Assembly (NCBI RefSeq): GCF_044068625.1
Contig: NZ_JBIPKH010000008.1
Location: 51,362 to 115,361, forward strand
Length of the DNA stretch: 64,000 bases
Direction of reading: 5' to 3'
Source: Desulfurivibrio sp044068625
GTDB taxonomy: Bacteria > Desulfobacterota > Desulfobulbia > Desulfobulbales > Desulfurivibrionaceae
The number at the start of each line of letters is the position of its first letter. Position 1 is the stretch's first letter. The translations under genes were made by a program, and so were the position numbers. Shown one piece after another: positions 53,631 to 61,906 of this stretch. The notes beneath the pieces were generated by a model. That model saw only the letters and a list, made by a program, of their open reading frames with translations, made no database searches and was not told where the DNA came from.

Positions 53631-53924
53631 TTACTTGCGGTTGATCCGCTCCCGCACGATCTTGCTGGGCCGGAAAGAGATCATGCTGCGCTTGGTGATC
53701 TCCATCGGGTCGCCGGTGCGGGGGTTACGCCCTTGACGGGGCGACTTGCGGCGCACGTTAAAAGTTCCGAACTGGACCAGCTTGATCGGCTCTTCCGCCA
53801 GCAGGGTCGTCTTAAGACGATCAAAGACTATATCCACCAGATCGGCGGCGCTGCGTTGGGAAAATCCCATCTGTTCGTTTATTGCCTTGGCCAAATCCTT
53901 GCGGGTCAGGTTTGCTCGATTCAT
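53631..53924 (-). CDS. ihfA: Integration host factor alpha-type DNA-binding protein
   Basis: HU/IHF-family DNA-bending protein, 97 residues, with NLTRKDLAKAINEQMGFSQRSAADLVD, the beta-arm motif RQGRNPRTGDPMEI and SFRPSKIVRERIN. IHF assists sigma-54 activators by looping DNA, which is relevant here given the RpoN-dependent flagellar promoters. The ATG at 53924 lies four bases after the pheT stop. Position after pheST is the conserved ihfA location. Confidence 0.95.
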   Translation of the reverse strand: MNRANLTRKDLAKAINEQMGFSQRSAADLVDIVFDRLKTTLLAEEPIKLVQFGTFNVRRKSPRQGRNPRTGDPMEITKRSMISFRPSKIVRERINRK

Positions 53925-53928
53925 CAGT

Positions 53929-56364
53929 CTAGGCCTCTCGTAGTTGACCGTGGAAGCGGATAACCAGTTGATCAATGATCTTCCGGTGTACCACCGCCAC
54001 TGTTTCCTCGTTCAGGGTGCGCTCAGCGTCGCGATAATGGATGGCAAACGCCACGCTTTTCCGTCCCGGTTCAATATTTTTACCGCGATAAACATCAAAA
54101 ATTTCCACATGCTCCAGCAGCTTGCCCCCCGCTTGCCGGATGACCGTCAGCATCTCCCCGGCGGGAACTTCTTCGGGAACCAGCAGGGCCAGATCCCACT
54201 TAACCGAGGGGAACCTGGGCAAGGGGGTGAAGGCCGGCCGCGTGGCCGGCAGTGCCAGGAGGCGGCTGCTGCTCAGGTCAAGATAAAGGAGTTCCTGCTT
54301 GATGCCAAATGCTTTCAGCACCCTGGGGTGAAGTTTTCCACATTCCCCCAATTTTCCGCCTTCATGGTTCAAGTTGAAACAGCTCCCCGGCAGGGCGTAG
54401 GGGGGGGGATCTTCCGCCGGGACCAGCACCGGTCCCGACCGTCGTAACCCGTCCAGCAGTTCCTCCAGCAAGCCCTTGAGATCGTAAAGATCGACGGTGG
54501 CCTCCCCTTCCCAGAGCAGGGGGGAGCCGGGATGCCGCCGGCCACCGAATACCGCGGCCAATCGCTCCTCCTCCCGGGGGAGGGCGGAGGACGGCTCGGC
54601 AAAGAAAACCTTGCCCAGCTCGAAGAGCCGCAGATCGGGACACTGGTGATTGATGTTGTGCCGGGCGTTCTCCAGCAGGCCGGGCAGCAGGGTGGTACGC
54701 ATCACCCCCTGCTCTTCACTCAAGGGGTTGAGCAGGGGCAGCATGCGGCGGCGCTGGTCGGCAGCATCCAACCCCATCCAGTCGGCATGGGCCGGATTAA
54801 CAAAACTGTAATTAACCGCCTCATAACAACCCAGGGCGGCCATGATCGCCTTGATGCGGGGACGCTGATCACCATCAGCCGTTGCCGGCATCTCCATGGC
54901 CACCATGGGCATGGCGGTGGGTATCCGATCGTAACCGATCAGCCGGGCCACCTCCTCGATCAGGTCCACCTCCCGCTCCAGATCAACCCGGAAGGAGGGA
55001 GGGCGAATCTGGAGAGCCTGGTCATCCAGCCGCTCACCGTGGATCTCGATCCCGGCCAGATGACGGGCCACCGTCTCCAGATCAAGGTCGGTGCCGAGCA
55101 GATCGTTGATCCGGCCAAGCCGCAGGGTCAAGAGGGGGGGATCGACCACCCCCTCGCGATAATCGACCCCCCCGGGGGCCACCTCACCACCGGCCAGGCT
55201 GACAATCAACTTCATCGCCCGTGCCAGAGCCCGGGGAGCGGCCTGGGGATCAACCCCGCGCTCAAAACGGTAGGAGGAGTCGGTGGCCAGCTTGAGGGCG
55301 GCGGCGGTGGCGCGGACGCTTTTAGCTTCAAAACAGGCGCTTTCCAGCAAAATATTGACGCTTTCCAAGCCTACTTCGCTGTCGGAACCACCCATGATGC
55401 CGGCAACGGCCACCGCTTGCGCGGCATCGGCGATCAGCAGCATCTCCGGGGTCAGTTGCCGTTCCACCCCGTCCAGGGTGGTCATCTTCTCACCGGCCTC
55501 GGCCCGCCGCACCCGGATCAGGCCGCCGGCCAGGCGGTCAAAATCGAAGGCGTGCATGGGCTGGCCGTACTCCATCATCACGTAGTTGGTGACATCAACC
55601 ACGTTGTTGATCGGCCGCAAGCCCACCGCCAGCAGGCGCCGCCGCAGCCACCAGGGGGAGGGCGCGATCTTGACCCCCCGGATCAGCCGGGCGCAATAAC
55701 GCAGACAATCGGGGGCTTCCACCTTCACCGCAAAGGGAGGCTCGGATCCGGCCAGCTCGGGAGGGCTGACCTCGGGCTGCCGCAGGGGCAGGCCGGCGGA
55801 ACCGGCCAGCTCACGGGCCAGACCGATCACTCCGGCACAGTCGGGGCGGTTGGGGGTGAGATCAACCTCGATCATGGTATCCCGCAAACCGAGAACCTGG
55901 GCCAATGGGGCTCCCGGAACCAGCCCGGGAAACTCCCCGGGGTCAAGGTCCATGATCCCGCCACTCTCCACCTGACCTTCAGCCAGCCCCAACTCCCGGT
56001 CGGCGCAGAGCATCCCCTCGGAGCTCTCACCGCGAATCTTACTGGCCTTGATCTTGAAATTGCCCGGCAAAACCGCGCCGGGCAGAGCCAGGGGGGTGAA
56101 CATGCCGGGCCGGACATTGGGAGCGCCGCAGACCACCCGGCGCGGCCGCTCGCCACCGTCATCAACCTCGCAGAGGCTCAAACGGTCGGCGTTGGGGTGC
56201 CGGGTCACGCTCAGGACCCGGCCCACGCAAACGCCATCCAGGCCCGGATAGAGGGGCTCCACCGCGTCCACCTCCAGCCCCAGCATGGTCAGGCGGGCGG
56301 CGATCTCATCCGGGCCAAACTCGACGGCCACATACTCCTTAAGCCAGTTTTCGGTACATTTCAT
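53929..56364 (-). CDS. pheT: Phenylalanyl-tRNA synthetase beta subunit PheT
   Basis: Beta subunit of the heterotetrameric enzyme that charges tRNA-Phe; it holds the editing site. The 811 residues start MKCTENWLKEYVAVE and include an N-terminal tRNA-binding EMAP-like domain (about 40-150), the B3/B4 editing and B5 domains, and a C-terminal anticodon-binding ferredoxin-like domain (LPRFPSVKWDLALLVP). It follows pheS by 15 bases. Confidence 0.97.
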   Translation of the reverse strand: MKCTENWLKEYVAVEFGPDEIAARLTMLGLEVDAVEPLYPGLDGVCVGRVLSVTRHPNADRLSLCEVDDGGERPRRVVCGAPNVRPGMFTPLALPGAVLPGNFKIKASKIRGESSEGMLCADRELGLAEGQVESGGIMDLDPGEFPGLVPGAPLAQVLGLRDTMIEVDLTPNRPDCAGVIGLARELAGSAGLPLRQPEVSPPELAGSEPPFAVKVEAPDCLRYCARLIRGVKIAPSPWWLRRRLLAVGLRPINNVVDVTNYVMMEYGQPMHAFDFDRLAGGLIRVRRAEAGEKMTTLDGVERQLTPEMLLIADAAQAVAVAGIMGGSDSEVGLESVNILLESACFEAKSVRATAAALKLATDSSYRFERGVDPQAAPRALARAMKLIVSLAGGEVAPGGVDYREGVVDPPLLTLRLGRINDLLGTDLDLETVARHLAGIEIHGERLDDQALQIRPPSFRVDLEREVDLIEEVARLIGYDRIPTAMPMVAMEMPATADGDQRPRIKAIMAALGCYEAVNYSFVNPAHADWMGLDAADQRRRMLPLLNPLSEEQGVMRTTLLPGLLENARHNINHQCPDLRLFELGKVFFAEPSSALPREEERLAAVFGGRRHPGSPLLWEGEATVDLYDLKGLLEELLDGLRRSGPVLVPAEDPPPYALPGSCFNLNHEGGKLGECGKLHPRVLKAFGIKQELLYLDLSSSRLLALPATRPAFTPLPRFPSVKWDLALLVPEEVPAGEMLTVIRQAGGKLLEHVEIFDVYRGKNIEPGRKSVAFAIHYRDAERTLNEETVAVVHRKIIDQLVIRFHGQLREA

Positions 56365-56379
56365 GGGGACTAACCGTTT

Positions 56380-57387
56380 TCAGAACTGGGCCAGAAAGCG
56401 CAGATCATTTTCATAAAAGAGGCGGATATCACCGATCCCGTAACGGAGCATGGCGATTCGCTCAATCCCCAGACCAAAGGCAAATCCACTGTACTGCTCC
56501 GCATCGTAGCCGACTTTGGCAAAGACGGCGGGATCGATCATCCCGGCACCCAGAATCTCCAGCCAACCGGTCTGCTTGCAAACCCGGCAGCCTTTGCCGC
56601 CACAGATCACGCAACCGATATCCACCTCGGCACTGGGCTCGGTGAAGGGGAAGAAGCTGGGTCGGAAGCGGATGGGGGTTTGCGCGTCGAACATCCGGGT
56701 GATAAACACCGACAGCACCCCTTTAAGATCGGCAAAGGAGACCTTGCGATCCACCATGAACCCTTCGACCTGATGAAACATCGGGGTATGGGTGATGTCG
56801 GAATCACAACGGTAAACCTTGCCCGGAGCAATCATCCGCAGGGGGGGGCTGGCCTGCTCCATGGCCCGGATCTGCATGGGTGAGGTATGGGTCCGCAGCA
56901 GCCTCCCCTCATCGACATAGAAGGTGTCGTGCATTGCCCGGGCCGGGTGATGGGGGGGAATATTGAGGGCCTCGAAATTGTAGAAATCGGTCTCCACATC
57001 GGGCCCTTCGGCCACCGCAAAGCCCAGGCCGACAAAGATGGCGCAAACTTCATCCATCACCTGGGTCACCGGATGGATACCGCCGGCGGGGCGGCGACGA
57101 CCGGGCAGGGTCAGATCGCCCACCGGGGAGGCGGCGGGCAGCGCGCCCTCCAACTCCTCCTTGCGGGCATTGAACAGCCCCTCCACCACCGCCTTGACCT
57201 CATTGGCCAGCTTACCCAGCCGGGGCCGCTCCTCGGTGGACGCCTGGCCGAGCAGCCGCATCAGACCGCTAAAACGCCCTTTGCGCCCGAGATACTCCAC
57301 CCGGAACGCCTCCAGGTCGGCCGGACCGCTGACCGCCGCCAAGGCGGCCTCGGCCTCGGCCCGCAGACTTTGCAGCTCCTCTTCCAT
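56380..57387 (-). CDS. pheS: Phenylalanyl-tRNA synthetase alpha subunit PheS
   Basis: Catalytic subunit that activates Phe and attaches it to tRNA-Phe. The 335 residues contain a coiled-coil N-terminus and class II motifs, including HPARAMHDTFYV, LLRTHTSPMQIRAM, FHQVEGFMVD and the Phe-pocket region FAFGLGIERIAML. I prefer the ATG at 57387 (MEEELQSL); a GTG 12 codons earlier lacks a good ribosome-binding site. A long stem-loop lies upstream of it. Confidence 0.96.
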   Translation of the reverse strand: MEEELQSLRAEAEAALAAVSGPADLEAFRVEYLGRKGRFSGLMRLLGQASTEERPRLGKLANEVKAVVEGLFNARKEELEGALPAASPVGDLTLPGRRRPAGGIHPVTQVMDEVCAIFVGLGFAVAEGPDVETDFYNFEALNIPPHHPARAMHDTFYVDEGRLLRTHTSPMQIRAMEQASPPLRMIAPGKVYRCDSDITHTPMFHQVEGFMVDRKVSFADLKGVLSVFITRMFDAQTPIRFRPSFFPFTEPSAEVDIGCVICGGKGCRVCKQTGWLEILGAGMIDPAVFAKVGYDAEQYSGFAFGLGIERIAMLRYGIGDIRLFYENDLRFLAQF

Positions 57388-57449
57388 AAGACCGTAACAC
57401 TCCGAAAGATGAGGAGTTGCCACGCCCCGAGCTCAAAAGTCGAAAATTC

Positions 57450-57497
57450 ACCGGCCCGGACGAAGACCTCTTGCAAAGAGGCGTCGCACGGGCCGGT
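57450..57497. promoter_or_regulatory. Long stem-loop in the rplT-pheS intergenic region
   Basis: 9-bp perfect outer stem (57450-57458 with 57489-57497) encloses further paired segments (gacg/cgtc and cctctt/aagagg). On the minus strand, the mRNA sense for pheS, it is followed by GAATTTTCGACTTTT, a weak T-rich tract. It could be an mRNA-processing or attenuation structure for pheST; no Phe-rich leader peptide was seen. Confidence 0.5.
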
Positions 57498-57538
57498 CAG
57501 GGCATGGCAAATCCGTTTACAGCGGGGCCGACTCCGCC

Positions 57539-57889
57539 TCAGTGGGTCTGGGAGATCTTCACCACTTCGGCAAAACCGGCGGGATCCATGATCGCCAGAT
57601 GGGCCAGCACCTTACGGTCCAGATCCACCTCGGCCTTCTTCAGACCACCCATCAGGCGGCTGTAGGTGGTGCCGTTCTCGTGGGCGGCCGCACCGATACG
57701 AACAATCCAGAGCTTGCGGAAATCGCGCTTCTTCTGACGCCGATCACGGTAGGCATAGCAGAGGGCCCGATCCACCGCCTCGGTGGCGCTGCGGAATTGG
57801 CGATGGCGACCACCGATATAACCACTGGCCAACTTCAGAACTTTTTTACGACGCCGACGCGCCTTGAAACCACGTGCTACCCTGGGCAT
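57539..57889 (-). CDS. rplT: 50S ribosomal protein L20
   Basis: Early 23S rRNA-binding assembly protein, 116 residues, with the basic N-terminal helix (MPRVARGFKARRRRKKVLKLASGYIGGR) and globular C-terminal domain. In E. coli L20 represses translation of its own operon. Order infC-rpmI-rplT is conserved here. Followed by a 150-base gap with a stem-loop before pheS. Confidence 0.99.
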   Translation of the reverse strand: MPRVARGFKARRRRKKVLKLASGYIGGRHRQFRSATEAVDRALCYAYRDRRQKKRDFRKLWIVRIGAAAHENGTTYSRLMGGLKKAEVDLDRKVLAHLAIMDPAGFAEVVKISQTH

Positions 57890-57900
57890 GGCTGCTCTCC

Positions 57901-58098
57901 TTACAGATAGGGAATCAAACGCTTGATGCCGGGGGCATTGGTGGCATCAACAATGCCGCCCTGACGCAGCGAGCGTTTTCTTTTGGTCGATTTTTTAGTG
58001 AGGATATGGCTGGCAAAAGCTTTGCGGCGGGCCACCTTGCCGGAGCCCGTACACTTGAAGCGCTTGGCCGCTCCCCGGTTGGTTTTCATCTTGGGCAT
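57901..58098 (-). CDS. rpmI: 50S ribosomal protein L35
   Basis: Small basic ribosomal protein, 65 residues, MPKMKTNRGAAKRFKCTGSGKVARRKAF, typical of the family. Lies between infC and rplT, eleven bases before rplT. Confidence 0.98.
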   Translation of the reverse strand: MPKMKTNRGAAKRFKCTGSGKVARRKAFASHILTKKSTKRKRSLRQGGIVDATNAPGIKRLIPYL

Positions 58099-58115
58099 GA
58101 CTTAACTCCTTTATT

Positions 58116-58655
58116 TTACTTGGGGCCGACCAGCATGGTCATCTGGCGCCCTTCCATCTTGGGGGTCTGGAGGATAACCCCATCCTCCAGCAACTCGGCC
58201 CCAAGCCGTTCCAGCACCTCACGACCGAGGGTCTCGGCATAAACAATCTCTCGGCCACGGAAGCGCAGGGTAACCTTGACCTTGTTCTTCTGTTGGAGAA
58301 ATTTCTTAATATTCTTGATTTTGAAATCGAGATCGTGCTTTTCGGTCTTGGGCCGCAGCTTGATCTCCTTTACCTCGACAACCGTCTGCTTCTTTTTGGC
58401 TTCCTGCTGTTTTTTGCTCAGCTCGTAGCGGTATCTGCCGTAATCCATGATCCGGCAGACCGGGGGTTTGGCGGTGGGGGAAACCTCCACCAGATCCAAT
58501 CCGGACTCTTCGGCCCGAACCAGGGCCTCACGCGGCGACATCACCCCGACCTGGGCGCCATCGGCATCGATCAACCGGACCTCATCGCAACGGATCTGCT
58601 GATTGATCCGCGCCCTGACCTCCTTGTTCTCTGGTTCCTTCCGTTTGCCCTTAAT
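58116..58655 (-). CDS. infC: Translation initiation factor IF-3 with ATT start codon
   Basis: Binds the 30S subunit and proofreads the start codon. The family sequence IKGKRKEPENKEVRARINQQI extends upstream of any ATG/GTG/TTG, and aligns with the E. coli start AUU-AAA-GGC. The ATT at 58653-58655 follows AAGGAGG with suitable spacing (an ATC one codon earlier is also possible), giving 179 residues. In E. coli the AUU start allows IF-3 to repress its own translation, and the same logic is likely here. Core motifs include VCRIMDYG and VTLRFRGREI. Confidence 0.96.
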   Translation of the reverse strand: MKGKRKEPENKEVRARINQQIRCDEVRLIDADGAQVGVMSPREALVRAEESGLDLVEVSPTAKPPVCRIMDYGRYRYELSKKQQEAKKKQTVVEVKEIKLRPKTEKHDLDFKIKNIKKFLQQKNKVKVTLRFRGREIVYAETLGREVLERLGAELLEDGVILQTPKMEGRQMTMLVGPK

Positions 58656-58710
58656 GATACCAGACCTCCTTGCCTACTTAACTTAATGGGGGCACCGCTC
58701 GCCGGCAGGC

Positions 58711-58740
58711 TTTATACCATTTCCGGCATAATTTCGCCAA
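58711..58740 (-). promoter_or_regulatory. Sigma-70 type promoter for the infC-rpmI-rplT-pheST-ihfA operon
   Basis: On the minus strand TTGGCG (58735-58740) and an extended -10, TGGTATAAA with TATAAA at 58711-58716, are separated by 18 bases. It lies just after the thrS stop and about 50 bases before the infC start. Confidence 0.55.
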
Positions 58741-58743
58741 TAT

Positions 58744-60672
58744 CTATTTTGTCAAAACGTTCTGGTCGCTCTCGGCCTCAACCAGGGCGGCAAAATCGGC
58801 AATGGTCATGGCCGGCAGGTTTTTGCCATCCCGCAGGCGGACGGTCACCGTGCCCTCGGCCGCCTCCTTATCGCCGACGATCAGCATATAGGGAATCTTC
58901 TGCAGCTGGGCCTCACGGATCTTGTAATTGAGTTTTTCGTTGCGGCTGTCCAACTCCACCCGCACCCCCTGCCGACGCAGCTGCTGGTAAGCCTGTTCGG
59001 CATAATCCAGTTGAGCGTCGGTGATATTGCAGATCCGGGCCTGCACCGGAGCCAGCCAAACGGGGAAGGCCCCGGCGTAGTGCTCGATCAACACCCCGAA
59101 AAAGCGCTCCAGCGAGCCCATCAGAGCCCGGTGGATCATGATGGGCTGATGCTCGTTGCCGTCGGCCCCGGTATAGCCGAGGTCGAAACGCTCCGGCAGA
59201 TTGAAATCCACCTGAATGGTGGAACACTGCCAGGCCCGACCCAGGACATCCTTGATCTTGATATCGATCTTGGGCCCGTAGAAAACCCCTTCGCCGGGAT
59301 CGACCCGGTAAGCCAGGCCCTTCTGCTCCAGGGCCGACTTCAGGGCCTCGGTGGCCCGCTCCCAGTGCTCATCACTGCCCACATATTTTTCCGGACGGGT
59401 GGAGAGATAAATATCGTAGTCGGCAAAGCCGAAGGCCCGCAGGATATGGAGGTTAAGCTCCAGAATCCGGAAGATCTCCTCCTCCAGATGATCGGGCCGG
59501 CAGAAGATATGGGCGTCATCCTGGGTAAAGCCCCGCACCCGCATCAGGCCATGCAGGGCCCCGGTCTTCTCGAAACGGTAGACCGTGCCCAGTTCGCACC
59601 AGCGCAGGGGAAACTCCCGGTAGCTGCGCTTCCTGGTTTTGTAGATCGCGATATGGAAGGGGCAGTTCATCGGCTTGAGCTGATACTGCACCTCTTCGAT
59701 ATCCATGGCCGAGAACATGTTCTCGCCGTAAAAGTCGAGATGACCGCTGGTCTGCCACAGTTCGCGCCGGGCGATATGGGGCGTATAGAGCAACTCGTAG
59801 CCGTGGCGGTAATGCTCCTGCCGCCAGTAATCCTCGATGAGCCGCCGCAACAGCGCCCCCTTGGGCTGCCAGAGAATCAGGCCGGGGCCGATCTGGTCCT
59901 GGATGGTGAACAGTTCCAGCTCCTTGCCCAGCCGGCGGTGGTCCCGCTTCTTGGCCTCCTCCAGCCGCTCCAGATAGTTCCGCAGATCCTTTTTGTCGAA
60001 GAACGCGGTGCCGTAAATCCGCTGCAGCATCTTGTTCTTTTCATCACCACGCCAGTAAGCCCCGGCCAGACGGGTGAGCTTGAAGGCCTTGAGCCAACCG
60101 GTGCTGGGCAGATGGGGTCCCCGGCAAAGATCGACAAAACTGCCCTGTCGGTAGAGCGAAACCTGCTCGGCCTCGATCTCGGCCAGCAGTTCGACCTTGT
60201 AATCCTGGCCCAGGCCCCGGAAAAAATCGCTGGCGGCCTGACGCCCCATCTCTTCCCGGGTAAAAGGCTGATCGGCGGCGACGATCTCGGCCATCCTGGC
60301 CTCGATCTTCTCCAAATCCTCGGGGGTAAAGGGGTGGTCGCGGTCGAAATCGTAGTAGAAACCATCCTCGGTGGCCGGGCCGATACTGACCTTAACCTGC
60401 TGGCCGAAGAGATCCAGCACCGCCGCCGCCATCACATGGGCGGCGCTGTGGCGCAGCAGATCCAAGGCTTCAGGGCTCTCCACCGTCAGGGGGGCAATTT
60501 CACCGCCGGTGGTGATGGGGGCTGACAGATCCAACAGCTCCCCTTCCAGCCGCAGGGCCAGGGTTCGCTTGCGCTCCTTGTTGGAGAGCATTGCGCGCGC
60601 CACCTCGGCGGCGGTGGTCCCCAAGGGAAAGCTTCTGCTTTCTTGGGAGTATCTTACAGTTATTTCAGCCAT
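58744..60672 (-). CDS. thrS: Threonyl-tRNA synthetase ThrS
   Basis: Charges tRNA-Thr, edits Ser. The 642 residues comprise a TGS domain (1-60), an editing domain with the HSAAHVMAAAV zinc-type motif, class II motifs with KPMNCPFHIAIY and RGFTQDDAHIF (zinc-binding Cys/His), FYGPKIDIKIKD, and the C-terminal anticodon domain with LNYKIREAQLQKIPYMLIVGDKE. It is upstream of infC, and the terminator-like hairpin after tRNA-Val precedes it. Confidence 0.98.
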   Translation of the reverse strand: MAEITVRYSQESRSFPLGTTAAEVARAMLSNKERKRTLALRLEGELLDLSAPITTGGEIAPLTVESPEALDLLRHSAAHVMAAAVLDLFGQQVKVSIGPATEDGFYYDFDRDHPFTPEDLEKIEARMAEIVAADQPFTREEMGRQAASDFFRGLGQDYKVELLAEIEAEQVSLYRQGSFVDLCRGPHLPSTGWLKAFKLTRLAGAYWRGDEKNKMLQRIYGTAFFDKKDLRNYLERLEEAKKRDHRRLGKELELFTIQDQIGPGLILWQPKGALLRRLIEDYWRQEHYRHGYELLYTPHIARRELWQTSGHLDFYGENMFSAMDIEEVQYQLKPMNCPFHIAIYKTRKRSYREFPLRWCELGTVYRFEKTGALHGLMRVRGFTQDDAHIFCRPDHLEEEIFRILELNLHILRAFGFADYDIYLSTRPEKYVGSDEHWERATEALKSALEQKGLAYRVDPGEGVFYGPKIDIKIKDVLGRAWQCSTIQVDFNLPERFDLGYTGADGNEHQPIMIHRALMGSLERFFGVLIEHYAGAFPVWLAPVQARICNITDAQLDYAEQAYQQLRRQGVRVELDSRNEKLNYKIREAQLQKIPYMLIVGDKEAAEGTVTVRLRDGKNLPAMTIADFAALVEAESDQNVLTK

Positions 60673-60684
60673 TTATCCGTCTGC

Positions 60685-60740
60685 ATTAAAAACGAAGCTT
60701 CGCAAGGACGATCCGAAAAACGGATGAACCATTGCGAAGC
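60685..60740 (-). terminator. Terminator-like hairpin between tRNA-Val and thrS
   Basis: A perfect 9-bp stem (60697-60705 with 60732-60740) encloses a second small stem (atccg/cggat). On the minus strand it is followed by TTCGTTTTT. It fits termination of the tRNA-Val transcript, or attenuation in the thrS leader. Confidence 0.65.
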
Positions 60741-60752
60741 CCGGTTCTTTTC

Positions 60753-60827
60753 TGGTAGGCACGGGCGGGATTGAACCGCCGACTTCTACCGTGTCAAGGT
60801 AGCGCTCTCCCACTGAGCTACGCGCCT
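60753..60827 (-). tRNA. tRNA-Val (anticodon GAC)
   Basis: 75 nt with encoded CCA. Acceptor AGGCGCG/CGTGCCT (one G-T pair), D-arm GTAGCTCAGTGGGAGAGC, anticodon stem CTACC/GGTAG around TTGACAC (GAC) and T-arm GGTTCAATCC. Between recR and thrS. Confidence 0.97.
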
Positions 60828-60966
60828 GTAAAATATGCTGTGCAGCAGGCCGGGGATCATTTTTCCCGGGCCGACCATACCGCCCCGACCGCCAACAGTT
60901 GGGGTTGCTAAACGGCAAGGAATTACCAGCTTATCGGCCCGCTGTCAAGGGGATAAGCCGCCGGGG

Positions 60967-61575
60967 CTATAATTTCTGCTCCTGACGGGTCTCGATGGCC
61001 CGGGCCAGGGTCAGCTCGTCGGCATACTTGATATCCATCCCCATGGGAATCCCATAAGCCAGCCGGGTTATCCTGGCCTGACTGTGTTCCTGCAGGTAAC
61101 GGATCAGGTAGGCGGCGGTGGCCTCCCCCGGCACCGTGGAGCTGGTGGCGATCAACACCTCCCCCACCTGGTGGCGCCGGACCCTCTCCAGCAGCAGGCC
61201 GATCTTCAACTCCTGGGGGCCGATTCCATCCATGGGGGAGAGGACCCCATGCAGGATGTGATACTTACCCTTAAAGGAGGAGGTTTTCTCGATGGCCATC
61301 AGATCGGCGGGCTCCTCCACCACGCAGACCAGACCGTCATCCCGGCCGGGATTGCGGCAGATCTCGCAGGGATCCTGCTCGGAAAAGGCGAAACAGACCG
61401 AACAGAGGGTAATCAGCTGATGCAGCTCGTTGAGGCTGCGGGCCAACCCCTGGGACTCCAGCGGCGGGCGGCGCAACAGGTGCAGCGCCAGCCGGGTCGC
61501 GGTTTTGCGGCCGATACCGGGCAGCCTGCTAAAATCACTGATCAGGCGGGCCAGGGCCGGGGGGACGACATTCAT
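60967..61575 (-). CDS. recR: Recombination protein RecR
   Basis: Ring-forming partner of RecO/RecF that helps load RecA at gaps. The 202 residues have an N-terminal HhH (FSRLPGIGRKTATRLALHLL), a C4 zinc finger (CSVCFAFSEQDPCEIC) and a Toprim domain (VCVVEEPADLMAIE). Located after ybaB and dnaX, the conserved dnaX-ybaB-recR order. Confidence 0.98.
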   Translation of the reverse strand: MNVVPPALARLISDFSRLPGIGRKTATRLALHLLRRPPLESQGLARSLNELHQLITLCSVCFAFSEQDPCEICRNPGRDDGLVCVVEEPADLMAIEKTSSFKGKYHILHGVLSPMDGIGPQELKIGLLLERVRRHQVGEVLIATSSTVPGEATAAYLIRYLQEHSQARITRLAYGIPMGMDIKYADELTLARAIETRQEQKL

Positions 61576-61581
61576 AACTTT

Positions 61582-61890
61582 TTAGAACAGGCCGGGAATA
61601 TTCATGCCCCCGGTCAGGCGTCCCATTTCCGCCTGGATCATCTCCTGGGCCTTGGCCATGGCATCGTTAACCGCCGCCATCACCAGATCGCGCAGCATCT
61701 CCGGATCATCGGGATTGATCACCTCCCGCTCAATCTTCAACCCCACCAGTTGATGCCGACCGTTGACCGTGGCCTGAACCATTCCGCCCCCCACACTGGA
61801 GGTCACGGTACGTTCGGCCATTTCAGCCTGCATGCTCGCCAGCTTCTGTTGAAACTGCTGAGCCTGTTTCATAATCTGGCTCATATCCAT
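61582..61890 (-). CDS. ybaB: YbaB/EbfC nucleoid-associated protein
   Basis: Small DNA-binding dimer, 102 residues (MDMSQIMKQAQQFQQKLASMQAEM, then the VTSSVGGGMVQATVNGRHQLV core). Between dnaX and recR as in most bacteria. The ATG at 61890 is preceded by GAGAGG; the longer upstream reading overlaps dnaX. Confidence 0.95.
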   Translation of the reverse strand: MDMSQIMKQAQQFQQKLASMQAEMAERTVTSSVGGGMVQATVNGRHQLVGLKIEREVINPDDPEMLRDLVMAAVNDAMAKAQEMIQAEMGRLTGGMNIPGLF

Positions 61891-61906
61891 CGCAATATCC
61901 TCTCGC

